Shown here piece by piece: positions 1 through 6,751 of a DNA stretch of 7,491 nucleotides (position 1 is its first letter; every line of letters begins with the position of its first letter). The notes below the pieces were generated by a model. It saw nothing but the letters and a program-made list of their open reading frames with translations, made no database searches and was not told the origin of the DNA. The DNA lies in the NCBI GenBank assembly GCA_030602145.1, contig JAUWAH010000106.1, positions 1 through 7,491 on the forward strand, given 5' to 3'. The position numbers and the translations under genes were made by a program. The stretch comes from Desulfobulbus sp. (GTDB taxonomy: Bacteria > Desulfobacterota > Desulfobulbia > Desulfobulbales > Desulfobulbaceae).

Positions 1-253
1 GGTCTCCGTACCGTTGTTTGAAGTTATGTTTTTAATGACCTGCTGTCCACTTCAGGTTACCTTGTCCATACCTTCTGCTTGTGGATAGGGGCTCGAAATA
101 AACGGCCAAAAGGACGCCGTAAGGATATGCACAGATGGAGCGAGAGGCAAGGGGCGATATTTCTCAGTGCCGCGACCGATTATTCCTTCAATCAGTTAAA
201 GCTGTTGAGCTTCAAAGCTATTGGCGACAGGCTGGTCACCCTATTAAAAAACA
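1..253. other. Leader region upstream of uppP, no convincing gene
   Basis: I see no recognisable protein, RNA gene or strong promoter here. A small plus-strand frame beginning at ATG 127 (45 codons, preceded by AAGG only two bases upstream) runs into the uppP start and stops at 264, overlapping it by 11 bases. Its product matches nothing I recognise. TTGAAG at 18-23 and TTGTCC at 62-67 resemble -35 boxes but lack good -10 partners at the right spacing, so I do not call a promoter. Confidence 0.5.
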
Positions 254-1105
254 ATGCATTCTGAGAATATACACGCATCTGTCTCCTGGCTGGAGGCCGC
301 GTTTCTGGGTTTACTTCAGGGTCTAACGGAGTTTTTGCCAATTTCCTCAAGCGCCCACTTGCGTATCTTCGGACCGCTCTTACCTTCAGGTGGCGACCCC
401 GGGGCCGCCTTCACTGCTATTACTCAAATCGGTACCGAGGCAGCGGTGCTTATTTACTTCCGTCATGATATCGGGCGCATTGCCAGAGCATGGATCGCTT
501 CGCTTGTCGATCGAAGCGGCCTCGATCTTGACGCCCGTTTGGGATGGCTCATTATCCTGGGCACCATGCCCATTGTTGTGTTGGGATTACTGTTCAAGGA
601 TGCCATTGAGAGTTCGTTCCGCAACCTCTATATCACCGCGACGGTTCTGATTGTTTTTGCTTTGGTGCTCGCCCTTGCCGACCACTTTGGACGCAAATCA
701 CGTCGTGTGGAGCAGATCAACTGGATGCACGGTTTTCTGTTCGGCCTGGCTCAAGCGATGGCGTTGGTTCCGGGCGTTTCGCGTTCCGGCGGCACGATCA
801 CCGCGGGCTTGTTCATGGGATATACCAGGATTGCTGCCGCACGGTACTCATTCCTTTTGGCTGTACCCGCCGTTCTTGCATCGGGATTTTACCAGCTCAT
901 CAAAACGTGGGGCAAAGATGGTCCCGTCGAATTCGGTCCGACGGCACTCGCCACCTTGGTCGCATTCATCGTTGGATATGGAGTGATTGTTGTGTTTTTG
1001 AAGCTGGTTGCCACACGCAACTATTTGCCCTTTGTTTATTACCGGATTGCTCTGGGTCTGACGGTCTTGGGTTTGCTCAATTTTGGCTTGATCGATCCAC
1101 TGTAG
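254..1105 (+). CDS. uppP: Undecaprenyl-diphosphate phosphatase UppP (BacA family)
   Basis: This integral membrane enzyme removes one phosphate from undecaprenyl diphosphate at the periplasmic face, recycling the lipid carrier for peptidoglycan and other envelope glycans; overexpression is known to give bacitracin resistance. The 283-residue length is normal for the family. Family signatures are visible: the (E/Q)xxxE motif as QGLTE (Q22, E26) followed by FLPISSSAH with H35, and the catalytic PGxSRSxxT motif at P173-T181 with R177. Several hydrophobic helices fill the rest. The [10 protein letters not shown] stretch and the [10 protein letters not shown] segment resemble, from memory, the version common in Actinobacteria more than the E. 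coli one. ATG 254 leaves a short tail before the first helix and fits, but no clear ribosome-binding site precedes it; coupling to an upstream small frame ending at 264 is possible. The next gene follows 59 bases later on the same strand. Confidence 0.95.
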   Translation: MHSENIHASVSWLEAAFLGLLQGLTEFLPISSSAHLRIFGPLLPSGGDPGAAFTAITQIGTEAAVLIYFRHDIGRIARAWIASLVDRSGLDLDARLGWLIILGTMPIVVLGLLFKDAIESSFRNLYITATVLIVFALVLALADHFGRKSRRVEQINWMHGFLFGLAQAMALVPGVSRSGGTITAGLFMGYTRIAAARYSFLLAVPAVLASGFYQLIKTWGKDGPVEFGPTALATLVAFIVGYGVIVVFLKLVATRNYLPFVYYRIALGLTVLGLLNFGLIDPL

Positions 1106-1164
1106 CATACTGCTTGCAGCACCATTTTTATAAAACATTGTTTCGGTCAACTGATTGAGTTGCC

Positions 1165-2460
1165 ATGGATATAGCATTTCTTGTGGTCCTGATTTTGCTG
1201 AACGGCATTTTTGCCATGTCGGAAATCGCGGTGATTTCTTCAAGGGATGCCCGTCTGCGGAAAATGGCAAGAGACGGCAAGCGAGGCGCAAAATCAGCCT
1301 TGATATTGAAGAACAATCCGGCCTCCTTTCTTTCCACCATCCAGGTGGGCATCACCATGGTGGGTATTTTGAGTGGTGCCCTCGGCGAAAATGCCTTGGC
1401 CGAACCGCTGACTGCATTCATTGCAACGATTCCAGCCATGCAGCCGTATGCACAGCCCATCTCCTTGGCCGTGGTCGTCATCGCCTTGACCTATTTTTCA
1501 GTTGTTGTCGGTGAGTTGGTGCCCAAGCACCTCGGCCTGCTTGATCCTGAACGGATTGCTCGTTTGGTGGCACGGCCCATGAGAATGCTCGCTCGGGTCG
1601 CCAAGCCTCTGGTGTGGTTTTTCTCGACTTCCTCGAATTTTTTATTGAAACTTTTGGGCAGTGACAGGAGAGAACAGCCATCCATAACGAATGAAGAAAT
1701 AAAATTGTTGATGGAACAAGGGGCCGAAGCGGGTGTGTTTCACGAGAGCGAGCAGATCCTCGTTTCCAACGTCCTGCGTCTCGACGAACAGCCGGTTGTG
1801 GCGATCATGACCCATCGCCAGGATATTCATCTTCTCGATATCACAAGACCGGATTCGGAACTTCGTGAATATTTGGCTACTTGCCCCTATTCCCGTGTCA
1901 TCGTTTGCCGTGGAGGGTGGAACGATATTGCGGGCCTGCTGAGGACCGCCGATCTCCTCCAGGCGGCTTTGGTCTGTGCGCCGTTGGATATTGAACAGCA
2001 TCTGCGTCAACCGCTGTATGTTCCCGAATATGTCACCACAACGCAATTGCTGGAAAATTTTCGCAAAGCACAGCTCCAGTGTGCGCTTGTCGTTGATGAG
2101 TACGGCGATATTCAGGGATTGGTGACTCTCACCGATGTGTTGACCGCCATCGTCGGAGAACTTCCTTCGTCCAGTCTTTCGGAAGACCAGGAGTTCATTG
2201 GCCGCGAAGACGGCTCCTGGCTCATCGACGGAGGTGCCTCCATCGAGCGTGTCAAGCTGACTCTCAATATCAAAAATGATCTGCCGGGAGAGAAAAACAA
2301 CGTCTATCATTCGTTGGGCGGGTTCGTCATGCATGTGGTCGGCCGCATCCCCATGGAAACCGACCAGTTTGAAGAACAAGGGTATCGTTTCGAAGTGGTC
2401 GACATGGATAAAAACCGTGTCGACAAGATTCTTGTTTCTCGCATTTCTCCCGAGGAGTAA
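1165..2460 (+). CDS. CNNM/CBS/CorC_HlyC-domain membrane protein ('hemolysin family', ion efflux type)
   Basis: The 431-residue protein has the standard three-part architecture of the CorC/HlyC/YtfL family. An N-terminal CNNM (DUF21) transmembrane domain covers about residues 1-185, with the conserved LNGIFAMSEIA segment (12-22) and GELVPK (116-121). A pair of CBS domains spans about 205-330, ending in VVDEYGDIQGLVTLTDVL (309-326), the usual nucleotide-sensing signature. A C-terminal CorC_HlyC domain covers about 345-427. Family members are implicated in magnesium or cobalt efflux and resistance; the 'hemolysin' label is historical and I do not infer toxin activity. The transported ion cannot be read from sequence. 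ATG 1165 is preceded by a weak TTGAG element six bases upstream and begins directly with the first membrane helix. It lies 59 bases behind uppP with no terminator between, so co-transcription is likely. Confidence 0.94.
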   Translation: MDIAFLVVLILLNGIFAMSEIAVISSRDARLRKMARDGKRGAKSALILKNNPASFLSTIQVGITMVGILSGALGENALAEPLTAFIATIPAMQPYAQPISLAVVVIALTYFSVVVGELVPKHLGLLDPERIARLVARPMRMLARVAKPLVWFFSTSSNFLLKLLGSDRREQPSITNEEIKLLMEQGAEAGVFHESEQILVSNVLRLDEQPVVAIMTHRQDIHLLDITRPDSELREYLATCPYSRVIVCRGGWNDIAGLLRTADLLQAALVCAPLDIEQHLRQPLYVPEYVTTTQLLENFRKAQLQCALVVDEYGDIQGLVTLTDVLTAIVGELPSSSLSEDQEFIGREDGSWLIDGGASIERVKLTLNIKNDLPGEKNNVYHSLGGFVMHVVGRIPMETDQFEEQGYRFEVVDMDKNRVDKILVSRISPEE

Positions 2461-2477
2461 CCGCAGCGATCCCGGAA

Positions 2478-2512
2478 CCGGAGAGGGTGGGCTGTCATCC
2501 AAAGCCCTCCGG
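2478..2512 (+). other. Bulged hairpin downstream of the CNNM gene
   Basis: CCGGA (2478-2482) and GGGCT (2489-2493) pair exactly with AGCCC (2503-2507) and TCCGG (2508-2512), giving ten base pairs interrupted by a six-base bulge (2483-2488) and closed by a nine-base loop. No T-run follows, so it is not a classical intrinsic terminator. It could protect the 3' end of the uppP-CNNM message or assist Rho-dependent termination; this is inference. Confidence 0.4.
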
Positions 2513-2548
2513 CAACCGAGGCGGAAAGGCAAGAACCCGGACTGACAC

Positions 2549-2578
2549 TTGACAACAGCATGCTGCAGAGAGTATTTT
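2549..2578 (+). promoter_or_regulatory. Putative sigma-70 promoter for a small RNA
   Basis: A perfect -35 hexamer TTGACA (2549-2554) is followed after 18 bases by TATTTT (2573-2578), which matches four of six positions of the -10 consensus. Transcription would start near 2585. No long reading frame follows before the terminator that ends at 2725, which suggests the transcript is an independent short RNA. This is a prediction from pattern only. Confidence 0.4.
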
Positions 2579-2614
2579 TGCCGAAACAAAGGGGAGTAGT
2601 TATCGGCTGGAGAA

Positions 2615-2698
2615 ATGGCCGATCCGGATCTCGTCAAGACGGTCGCAAGACCCGGGGCCGGAACAGAAATTCTGTCAACAAGACCTTTATTTAGGTGA
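2615..2698 (+). CDS. Possible 27-residue ORF inside the small-RNA candidate
   Basis: ATG 2615 is preceded by GGAG with only a two-base gap, which is short for efficient initiation, and both lie in the loop of a six-base-pair hairpin. The frame encodes 27 residues (beginning MADPDLVK, ending STRPLFR) and its TGA stop falls in the apical part of the terminator hairpin. The peptide has no signal sequence, membrane segment or recognisable similarity. A stop inside a terminator is unusual for a real gene, so I think this is more likely chance or a regulatory peptide than a functional protein. Confidence 0.15.
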   Translation: MADPDLVKTVARPGAGTEILSTRPLFR

Positions 2699-2725
2699 TG
2701 CGCCTAAATAAAGGTCTTTTTTTTT
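2680..2725 (+). terminator. Strong Rho-independent terminator
   Basis: A 16-base-pair perfect stem (2680-2695 with 2703-2718) is extended by a T-G wobble and a G-C pair around a three-base ATG loop, and leads into an uninterrupted run of nine T (2717-2725). Orientation is plus strand only; the other flank has no T-run on the minus strand. It ends transcription from the small-RNA candidate and any read-through from uppP-CNNM, and it stands only ten bases before the htpX remnant, shielding that fragment from upstream transcription. Confidence 0.93.
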
Positions 2726-2734
2726 GGAGTTGGA

Positions 2735-3127
2735 TTGGATCATAGGTCTTTGTCTTTTTTCCTTGCACGCGTGGTCGGGTATCTGGTGGACAGTGTGTTG
2801 AACAGGAATAATGATGAGGAATCATGCGGATACGGAATCGGATATATGGTCACCGTGATTGCCTGTGAAATCCTGTTCGGTTTCCTGGCCAGCTTGGTGG
2901 TGCTCTATTTTTCTCGCCAACGTGAATTCCGTGCCGATTCCGGCGCGGCCCATCTGTTGGGGAGCCCGTTGCCCAGGATCGCCGCCCTGCGTCGCCTCGG
3001 CGGCGTGGAAACGCCCGGACTGCCTCAGAACATGGCCTCTTCCGGAATCGCCGGCGGGCGAAGTTGGTCGGCTCTTGTCGCGACCCACCCCAGCCTGGAA
3101 GAACGCATTGCGGCGTTGCAGGCTTGA
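2735..3127 (+). pseudogene. htpX: Truncated htpX: C-terminal half of an M48 membrane protease
   Basis: The 130-residue frame aligns by eye with only the C-terminal half of HtpX, a zinc metalloprotease of about 280-295 residues that degrades misfolded inner-membrane proteins. Recognisable are FFLARVVGYLVDSVL, the last membrane helix (about 37-59), FSRQREFRADSGAAHL with the third zinc ligand (E64), and the closing THPSLEERIAAL. The two N-terminal helices and the HEXXH zinc/catalytic motif are absent, so it cannot be an active protease. The first possible start is TTG 2735, with only a few unrelated codons between the terminator and the homologous part. The remaining frame has no frameshift or stop, so the deletion may be recent or the fragment may still be translated. 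A terminator lies just upstream, and the glycosyltransferase follows 46 bases downstream. Confidence 0.85.
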
Positions 3128-3160
3128 TTGGTTTGTCCTCTCATTTTGAATTCATTTATT

Positions 3161-3166
3161 GGGGAG
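3161..3166 (+). promoter_or_regulatory. Ribosome-binding site deciding the glycosyltransferase start
   Basis: GGGGAG (3161-3166) lies seven bases before TTG 3174, an ideal spacing. The more upstream in-frame TTG at 3159 overlaps this element and has no such site of its own, so 3174 is the preferred start. Confidence 0.6.
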
Positions 3167-3173
3167 CGGTCTC

Positions 3174-4670
3174 TTGTCCTATCTGCTTTTTGGTTTGTGC
3201 GCCTTTTCACTTGCGGTCATTGTTCTCTACAATATTCTTCAGTTAAATCTGTTGCGACATTACATCGGTCGCACACGAAGAGCCCAGCCTCCGCCCCTTG
3301 ATCGGGAACAGGTCCCTTTTGTTACCATTCAGTTGCCACTTTTCAACGAGCCTTATGTTGCGGAACGGTTAATCGACAACATCGCCGCCCTGGATTATCC
3401 CAGTGACCGGTTTGAAGTGCAAATTCTTGACGATTCGACCGACAACACAACGGCGCTCTGTGAAAAGAAAGCGTCATTGTATCGAGACAGGGGATTGAAT
3501 ATCCGGGTCATCCACCGAACCGATCGCCAGGGCTTCAAGGCCGGTGCCTTAGCTGAAGGCCTTGTCGAGGCGCAAGGAGATTTTATTGCTCTGTTTGATG
3601 CCGATTTCCTTCCCGACCCACAGTTTCTGCAAAGGACTCTTCCCTATTTCCAGCATGAAAGGGTTGGCGTTGTCCAAACACGTTGGACCCACCTGAACGA
3701 TGATTATTCACTGTTCACCAAATTGCAGGCTCTCCAGCTCAACGTCCATTTCACCATCGAGCAAATGGGCCGTAAGACAGGCGGTCATTTCCTCCAGTTC
3801 AACGGCACGGCGGGCATTTGGCGTAAAGAGGCCATAGTTGACGCCGGAGGATGGAAAGCCGATACCTTGACCGAGGATCTTGACCTCAGCTTTCGGGCCC
3901 AGTTGAACAACTGGGAGATTGTCTATCTGGAAGACGTCGAGGCTCCGGCCGAGTTGCCGGTGGAGATGAGCGGGATCAAGTCCCAGCAGTTTCGCTGGAT
4001 GAAGGGTGGGGCCGAAAATGCCCGCCACCTGGCTCCGATCATTGTGAAAAGCAACCTCACTTTGGTGACCAAACTGCACGCTCTGGCCCATCTGGGGAAC
4101 AGTTCGATATTTGCCGCCGTCCTCCTGCTGGCCCTTTCGAGCGTTGCCCTCCTGCCATTCCTCGACGGGTCGGAGGTGGACACCCGATTTTTAGGTTTCT
4201 CTCTGCTCGGCTTGGTTGGCGTGGCCACGGTCTATTTTTATGCCAATATCAGCCTGCTGTCCCGGCCATTGAAGCCGGGGCAGGTTGGAGCCTTGATCGC
4301 GTATTTTCCATTACTGCTGACCATGTCGATGGGATTGAGTTTTCACAACACAGTGGCGGTGATTGAAGGCTACCTGGGAATACAATCATCCTTTGTGCGC
4401 ACCCCCAAATACAATATCGTTGGCCGTGGCCGGCAACGGGTGGATAAAACGGAAAACAATCCCATCAGCAACATCCTGGTCATCGAAGGCATTCTCACCG
4501 TTGTCTTCCTCGGCGCGCTGTTTGTGGCCGTTCATATCGAGATCTATACCTTTTTCATCTTCCACCTGATGCTTGCCCTGGGATTCGGTACGGTATTCAT
4601 TGTTTCCTGGCGGGAACGCAGGCAGCATACTCCGGCCCGAGTGGGGCTGTCCATTGGCAACGCCGGGTAA
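3174..4670 (+). CDS. Cellulose-synthase-like family 2 glycosyltransferase, multi-pass membrane
   Basis: The predicted 498-residue protein is a processive-type GT2 enzyme that would transfer sugars from a nucleotide-sugar on the cytoplasmic side. From the N-terminus: one membrane helix (about 2-25), then the GT-A catalytic domain with LPLFNEP, LDDSTDNT (DD at 86-87), FKAGAL, the DAD metal/nucleotide motif (D142, D144), TEDLDLSFR (base-region TED at 233-235) and QQFRW (271-275). Together these give the D, DxD, TED, QxxRW signature of cellulose and mannan synthases. Five or six helices follow (about 305-480). SSFVRTPKYN (about 405-414) sits where BcsA has its gating loop. No PilZ domain is present, so direct c-di-GMP control is not indicated. 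The product could be a beta-glucan, a mannan or a glycolipid; sequence alone does not decide. TTG 3174 is chosen for its ribosome-binding site; starting at 3159 would add five residues. The flanks offer no partner polysaccharide genes. Confidence 0.92.
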   Translation: MSYLLFGLCAFSLAVIVLYNILQLNLLRHYIGRTRRAQPPPLDREQVPFVTIQLPLFNEPYVAERLIDNIAALDYPSDRFEVQILDDSTDNTTALCEKKASLYRDRGLNIRVIHRTDRQGFKAGALAEGLVEAQGDFIALFDADFLPDPQFLQRTLPYFQHERVGVVQTRWTHLNDDYSLFTKLQALQLNVHFTIEQMGRKTGGHFLQFNGTAGIWRKEAIVDAGGWKADTLTEDLDLSFRAQLNNWEIVYLEDVEAPAELPVEMSGIKSQQFRWMKGGAENARHLAPIIVKSNLTLVTKLHALAHLGNSSIFAAVLLLALSSVALLPFLDGSEVDTRFLGFSLLGLVGVATVYFYANISLLSRPLKPGQVGALIAYFPLLLTMSMGLSFHNTVAVIEGYLGIQSSFVRTPKYNIVGRGRQRVDKTENNPISNILVIEGILTVVFLGALFVAVHIEIYTFFIFHLMLALGFGTVFIVSWRERRQHTPARVGLSIGNAG

Positions 4671-4695
4671 CCCCCCGGCCTTGCTGGTCAAAATT

Positions 4696-4710
4696 GCACG
4701 TATAGCGTGC
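4696..4710. repeat. Small palindrome GCACG-TATAG-CGTGC
   Basis: A perfect five-base-pair inverted repeat with a five-base spacer lies 26 bases after the glycosyltransferase stop. It may add to transcript-end structure in the convergent intergenic region; it is short enough to be chance. Confidence 0.25.
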
Positions 4711-4768
4711 CGTCAGGCCGTTGACCCATTTCCCCTTCGGGCGTTTCGACAAAACCAATCTGCAGGCA

Positions 4769-4802
4769 AAAAGCACCTGGCCATCGCCGACCAGGTGCTT
4801 TT
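4769..4802. terminator. Bidirectional terminator between convergent genes
   Basis: AAAAGCACCTGG (4769-4780) pairs perfectly with CCAGGTGCTTTT (4791-4802) around a ten-base loop. Flanking A-run (4768-4772) and T-run (4799-4802) provide a U-tract on both strands. It can therefore end both the plus-strand glycosyltransferase transcript and the minus-strand ABC-F transcript, which converge here with 207 bases between their stops. Confidence 0.85.
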
Positions 4803-4877
4803 CTGGTTGCATGGGTAGGGCCGGCGGCGCAGCTCCGGGAAAAATCTCCAGCACTTCCTCCGTTTCCTTTCCTGCCT

Positions 4878-6518
4878 TCATGCCCCGCCCGGAAGGGCCA
4901 CAGGGGCAATCTGTTCCAGATAATAGTCGTAATTGCCCTCGAAGATGCGCATCTGGCCGTGGTCGATTTCAAAGACCCGGTTGACCAGGGAGCGGAGGAA
5001 ATAGCGGTCGTGGCTGACCATGATCAGGGTGCCGGTGAACTGTTGCAGGGCTTCGAGCAGCACCTCCCGCGATTGGATATCGAGGTGGTTGGTGGGTTCG
5101 TCGAGGATGAGGAAGTTGAGTGGCCGGGCCAGGAGCATGGCCAGCACCACCCGGCTTTTTTCGCCGCCGGAGAGGATTTTGATTTTCTTGTCGACATCGT
5201 CGCCCTGGAAGAGGAAAGCGGCGCAGAGGTTGCGGACCACACCGATGTTGACCTGGGGCATGGCCTCCTGCACGGTTTCGGAGACCGTCATCTCACCGTC
5301 GAGCAAGTCCATGGAGTGCTGACTGAAATACCCGACCTGGACGTTGGCGCCGATGGTCACCGTGCCGGTGGTTGGCTCGGTCTGGCCGGCCAGTACCTTG
5401 AGCAGGGTTGATTTTCCGGCCCCGTTGCGACCGGTGAGGGCGATTTTTTCCTGTCGCCGGATCATGCCCGTCAGGCCGCTGAACACCTGGCGGGTGGTGC
5501 CGTCGGGTTGCAGCCAGATCTTGCCGAGTCCGGCCAGGCGGGCGACGTCGTCACCGCTGCGGGGCGGTTCGGCGAACTCGAACTTGATGAGCCGCTGCTC
5601 GGGCGGCAGTTCGATCCGCTCGATCTTCTCCAGCTTCTTGATCCGCGATTGCACCTGGGCGGCGTGACTCACCCGCGCCCCGAAGCGGGCAATGAAATCC
5701 TCCTCTTTGGCAAGCATCTCCTGTTGGCGCCGGTAACTGGCCAGCAACTGTTCCCGACGGATTTCCCGCTCGCGCAGGTAAAAATCATAGTTGCCGCTGT
5801 AGGTGGTCACGTTCTGGTTGGCCACTTCGACAATCCGGCCGACCACCCGGTTCATGAACTCGCGGTCATGACAGGTCATCAGCAGGGCGCCCTTGAAATC
5901 GTTCACCAGCCATTCTTCCAGCCAGACAATGGATTCGACGTCGAGATGGTTGGTCGGTTCGTCGAGGAGGAGCACATCCGGGTTGATGGTGAGGATGCCG
6001 GCCAGGGCGATGCGCATCTTCCAGCCGCCGCTAAAGGACTCGACCGGAAAATGCCAGCGGTCGCTGCCGATGCCCAGCCCGGTCAGCACCGCCTGGGCAC
6101 GGTTTTCCAGGTCGTAGCCGCCCCGGTGCTCGAACTCTTCGGTGGCGTTGCCGTAGCGTTCCAACAGGGCGGCGAGTTCATCGTCCTCCATGGGGGTGGA
6201 CATGGCGGCTTCCATTTCCCGAATCTGCTCGCCCAGGGCGGTGATCTCCCCGGCTGCGGCCATGACCTCGGCCAGGGCCGAACGACCGGACATCTCGCCT
6301 ACCTCCTGGGAAAAATAGCCGATCACCGTCCGTTTGGAGCAGGAGATCTCACCTGTGTCCGGCTCCTCCTGACCGGTGATCAGGCGGAAGATCGTCGTCT
6401 TGCCGGCTCCGTTGGGACCGACCAGGCCGGTGCGGGTGGCGGGGAGAATCTGCATCGAGGCGTTGCGGAAGAGCACCCGGGAGCCGTGCTGCTTGGTGAT
6501 ATTGGTCAGGTGGATCAT
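4878..6518 (-). CDS. ABC-F family ATPase (ribosome-associated, two nucleotide-binding domains)
   Basis: ABC-F proteins have no membrane segments; they bind the ribosomal E site and act on translation. The 546-residue protein has both ATPase domains intact. Domain 1 has Walker A GPNGAGKT (34-41), signature FSGGWKM (162-168), Walker B LLLDEPTNHLD (183-193) and H-loop H217. Domain 2 has GRNGAGKS (363-370), LSGGEKSR (449-456), LILDEPTNHLD (470-480) and H503. Between them the charged helical P-site tRNA interaction linker runs from about 240 to 330, with QSRIKKLEKIE resembling the YheS/Uup type. The domain 1 signature is SGGW rather than SGGE, as is usual in this family. The linker is of ordinary length, so I see no reason to call it an antibiotic-resistance factor. 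ATG 6518 begins right at the conserved MIHLTNITK start; only a weak TGAG precedes it. Codon third positions are GC-rich compared with the gap upstream. Confidence 0.96.
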   Translation of the reverse strand: MIHLTNITKQHGSRVLFRNASMQILPATRTGLVGPNGAGKTTIFRLITGQEEPDTGEISCSKRTVIGYFSQEVGEMSGRSALAEVMAAAGEITALGEQIREMEAAMSTPMEDDELAALLERYGNATEEFEHRGGYDLENRAQAVLTGLGIGSDRWHFPVESFSGGWKMRIALAGILTINPDVLLLDEPTNHLDVESIVWLEEWLVNDFKGALLMTCHDREFMNRVVGRIVEVANQNVTTYSGNYDFYLREREIRREQLLASYRRQQEMLAKEEDFIARFGARVSHAAQVQSRIKKLEKIERIELPPEQRLIKFEFAEPPRSGDDVARLAGLGKIWLQPDGTTRQVFSGLTGMIRRQEKIALTGRNGAGKSTLLKVLAGQTEPTTGTVTIGANVQVGYFSQHSMDLLDGEMTVSETVQEAMPQVNIGVVRNLCAAFLFQGDDVDKKIKILSGGEKSRVVLAMLLARPLNFLILDEPTNHLDIQSREVLLEALQQFTGTLIMVSHDRYFLRSLVNRVFEIDHGQMRIFEGNYDYYLEQIAPVALPGGA

Positions 6519-6726
6519 GGCAACTCACGGAAAAAAGACGAATGGGCAGAGGCGCAACATGGAGCGCTGCAAGAAAAAAGGCCGCAACATAGCCGGGAAA
6601 GGCAGTGTGCGCAAGAGGTAAGCGGCTCTGGCAGCAGAGGGGGGTTGAGAGCAGGATGGGCAAAGACAAAGAACGGTGAACCATGGCAAGCCGCACGAAA
6701 ACCCAACCCCATGAAAAAAGCACTTG

Positions 6727-6751
6727 ATCGTGGCGATCGGGGTGCCACGAT
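6727..6751. repeat. Inverted repeat ATCGTGGC / GCCACGAT
   Basis: A perfect eight-base-pair inverted repeat (6727-6734 with 6744-6751), extendable by a G-T pair, surrounds a loop of seven to nine bases. Read on the minus strand it is followed seven bases later by six T, so it could be a weak terminator or attenuator in a long leader of the ABC-F gene about 210 bases ahead of its ATG. It could equally be an operator for a dimeric regulator. Confidence 0.4.

Larger units (their letters stand above)
2585..2725 (+). ncRNA. Candidate small RNA, about 140 nt, four hairpins
   Basis: Between the putative promoter and the terminator the sequence folds into consecutive local hairpins. H1 is ATCGGC/GCCGAT (2602-2607 with 2618-2623), with GGAGAAAT exposed in its loop. 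H2 is GGTC/GACC closed by a GCAA tetraloop (2641-2652). H3 is ACAGA/TCTGT (2663-2667 with 2671-2675). H4 is the strong terminator. This promoter-structure-terminator order is what an intergenic small RNA gene looks like. The exposed GGA in H1 is the kind of site CsrA-type proteins bind, but one site is thin evidence. Alternatives are a 3' UTR of the uppP-CNNM operon, or the transcript of a tiny ORF (2615-2698). I do not recognise it as a known RNA family. Confidence 0.4.

Noticed and set aside
79..326. Two short plus-strand frames at the left end
   Set aside because: Overlap the uppP start in other frames, begin at poor sites and have no recognisable products.
1165..2460. Hemolysin (toxin) annotation for the CNNM protein
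   Set aside because: The name is historical; the architecture is that of ion-transport-related membrane proteins.
2474..2550. Possible SAM-type riboswitch (AGAG, GGCAACC and AAGGCAAGAACC elements)
   Set aside because: The order is vaguely similar, but the closing P1 stem and the usual core around GGTGGAGGGA are absent, and no methionine-related gene follows.
1642..2637. 331-codon open frame on the minus strand
   Set aside because: Lies opposite the clearly identified CNNM/CBS protein and runs through the structured intergenic region; no recognisable domain.
4878..6518. Antibiotic-resistance ABC-F determinant
   Set aside because: The inter-domain linker is not extended and resembles housekeeping types; no resistance-gene context.
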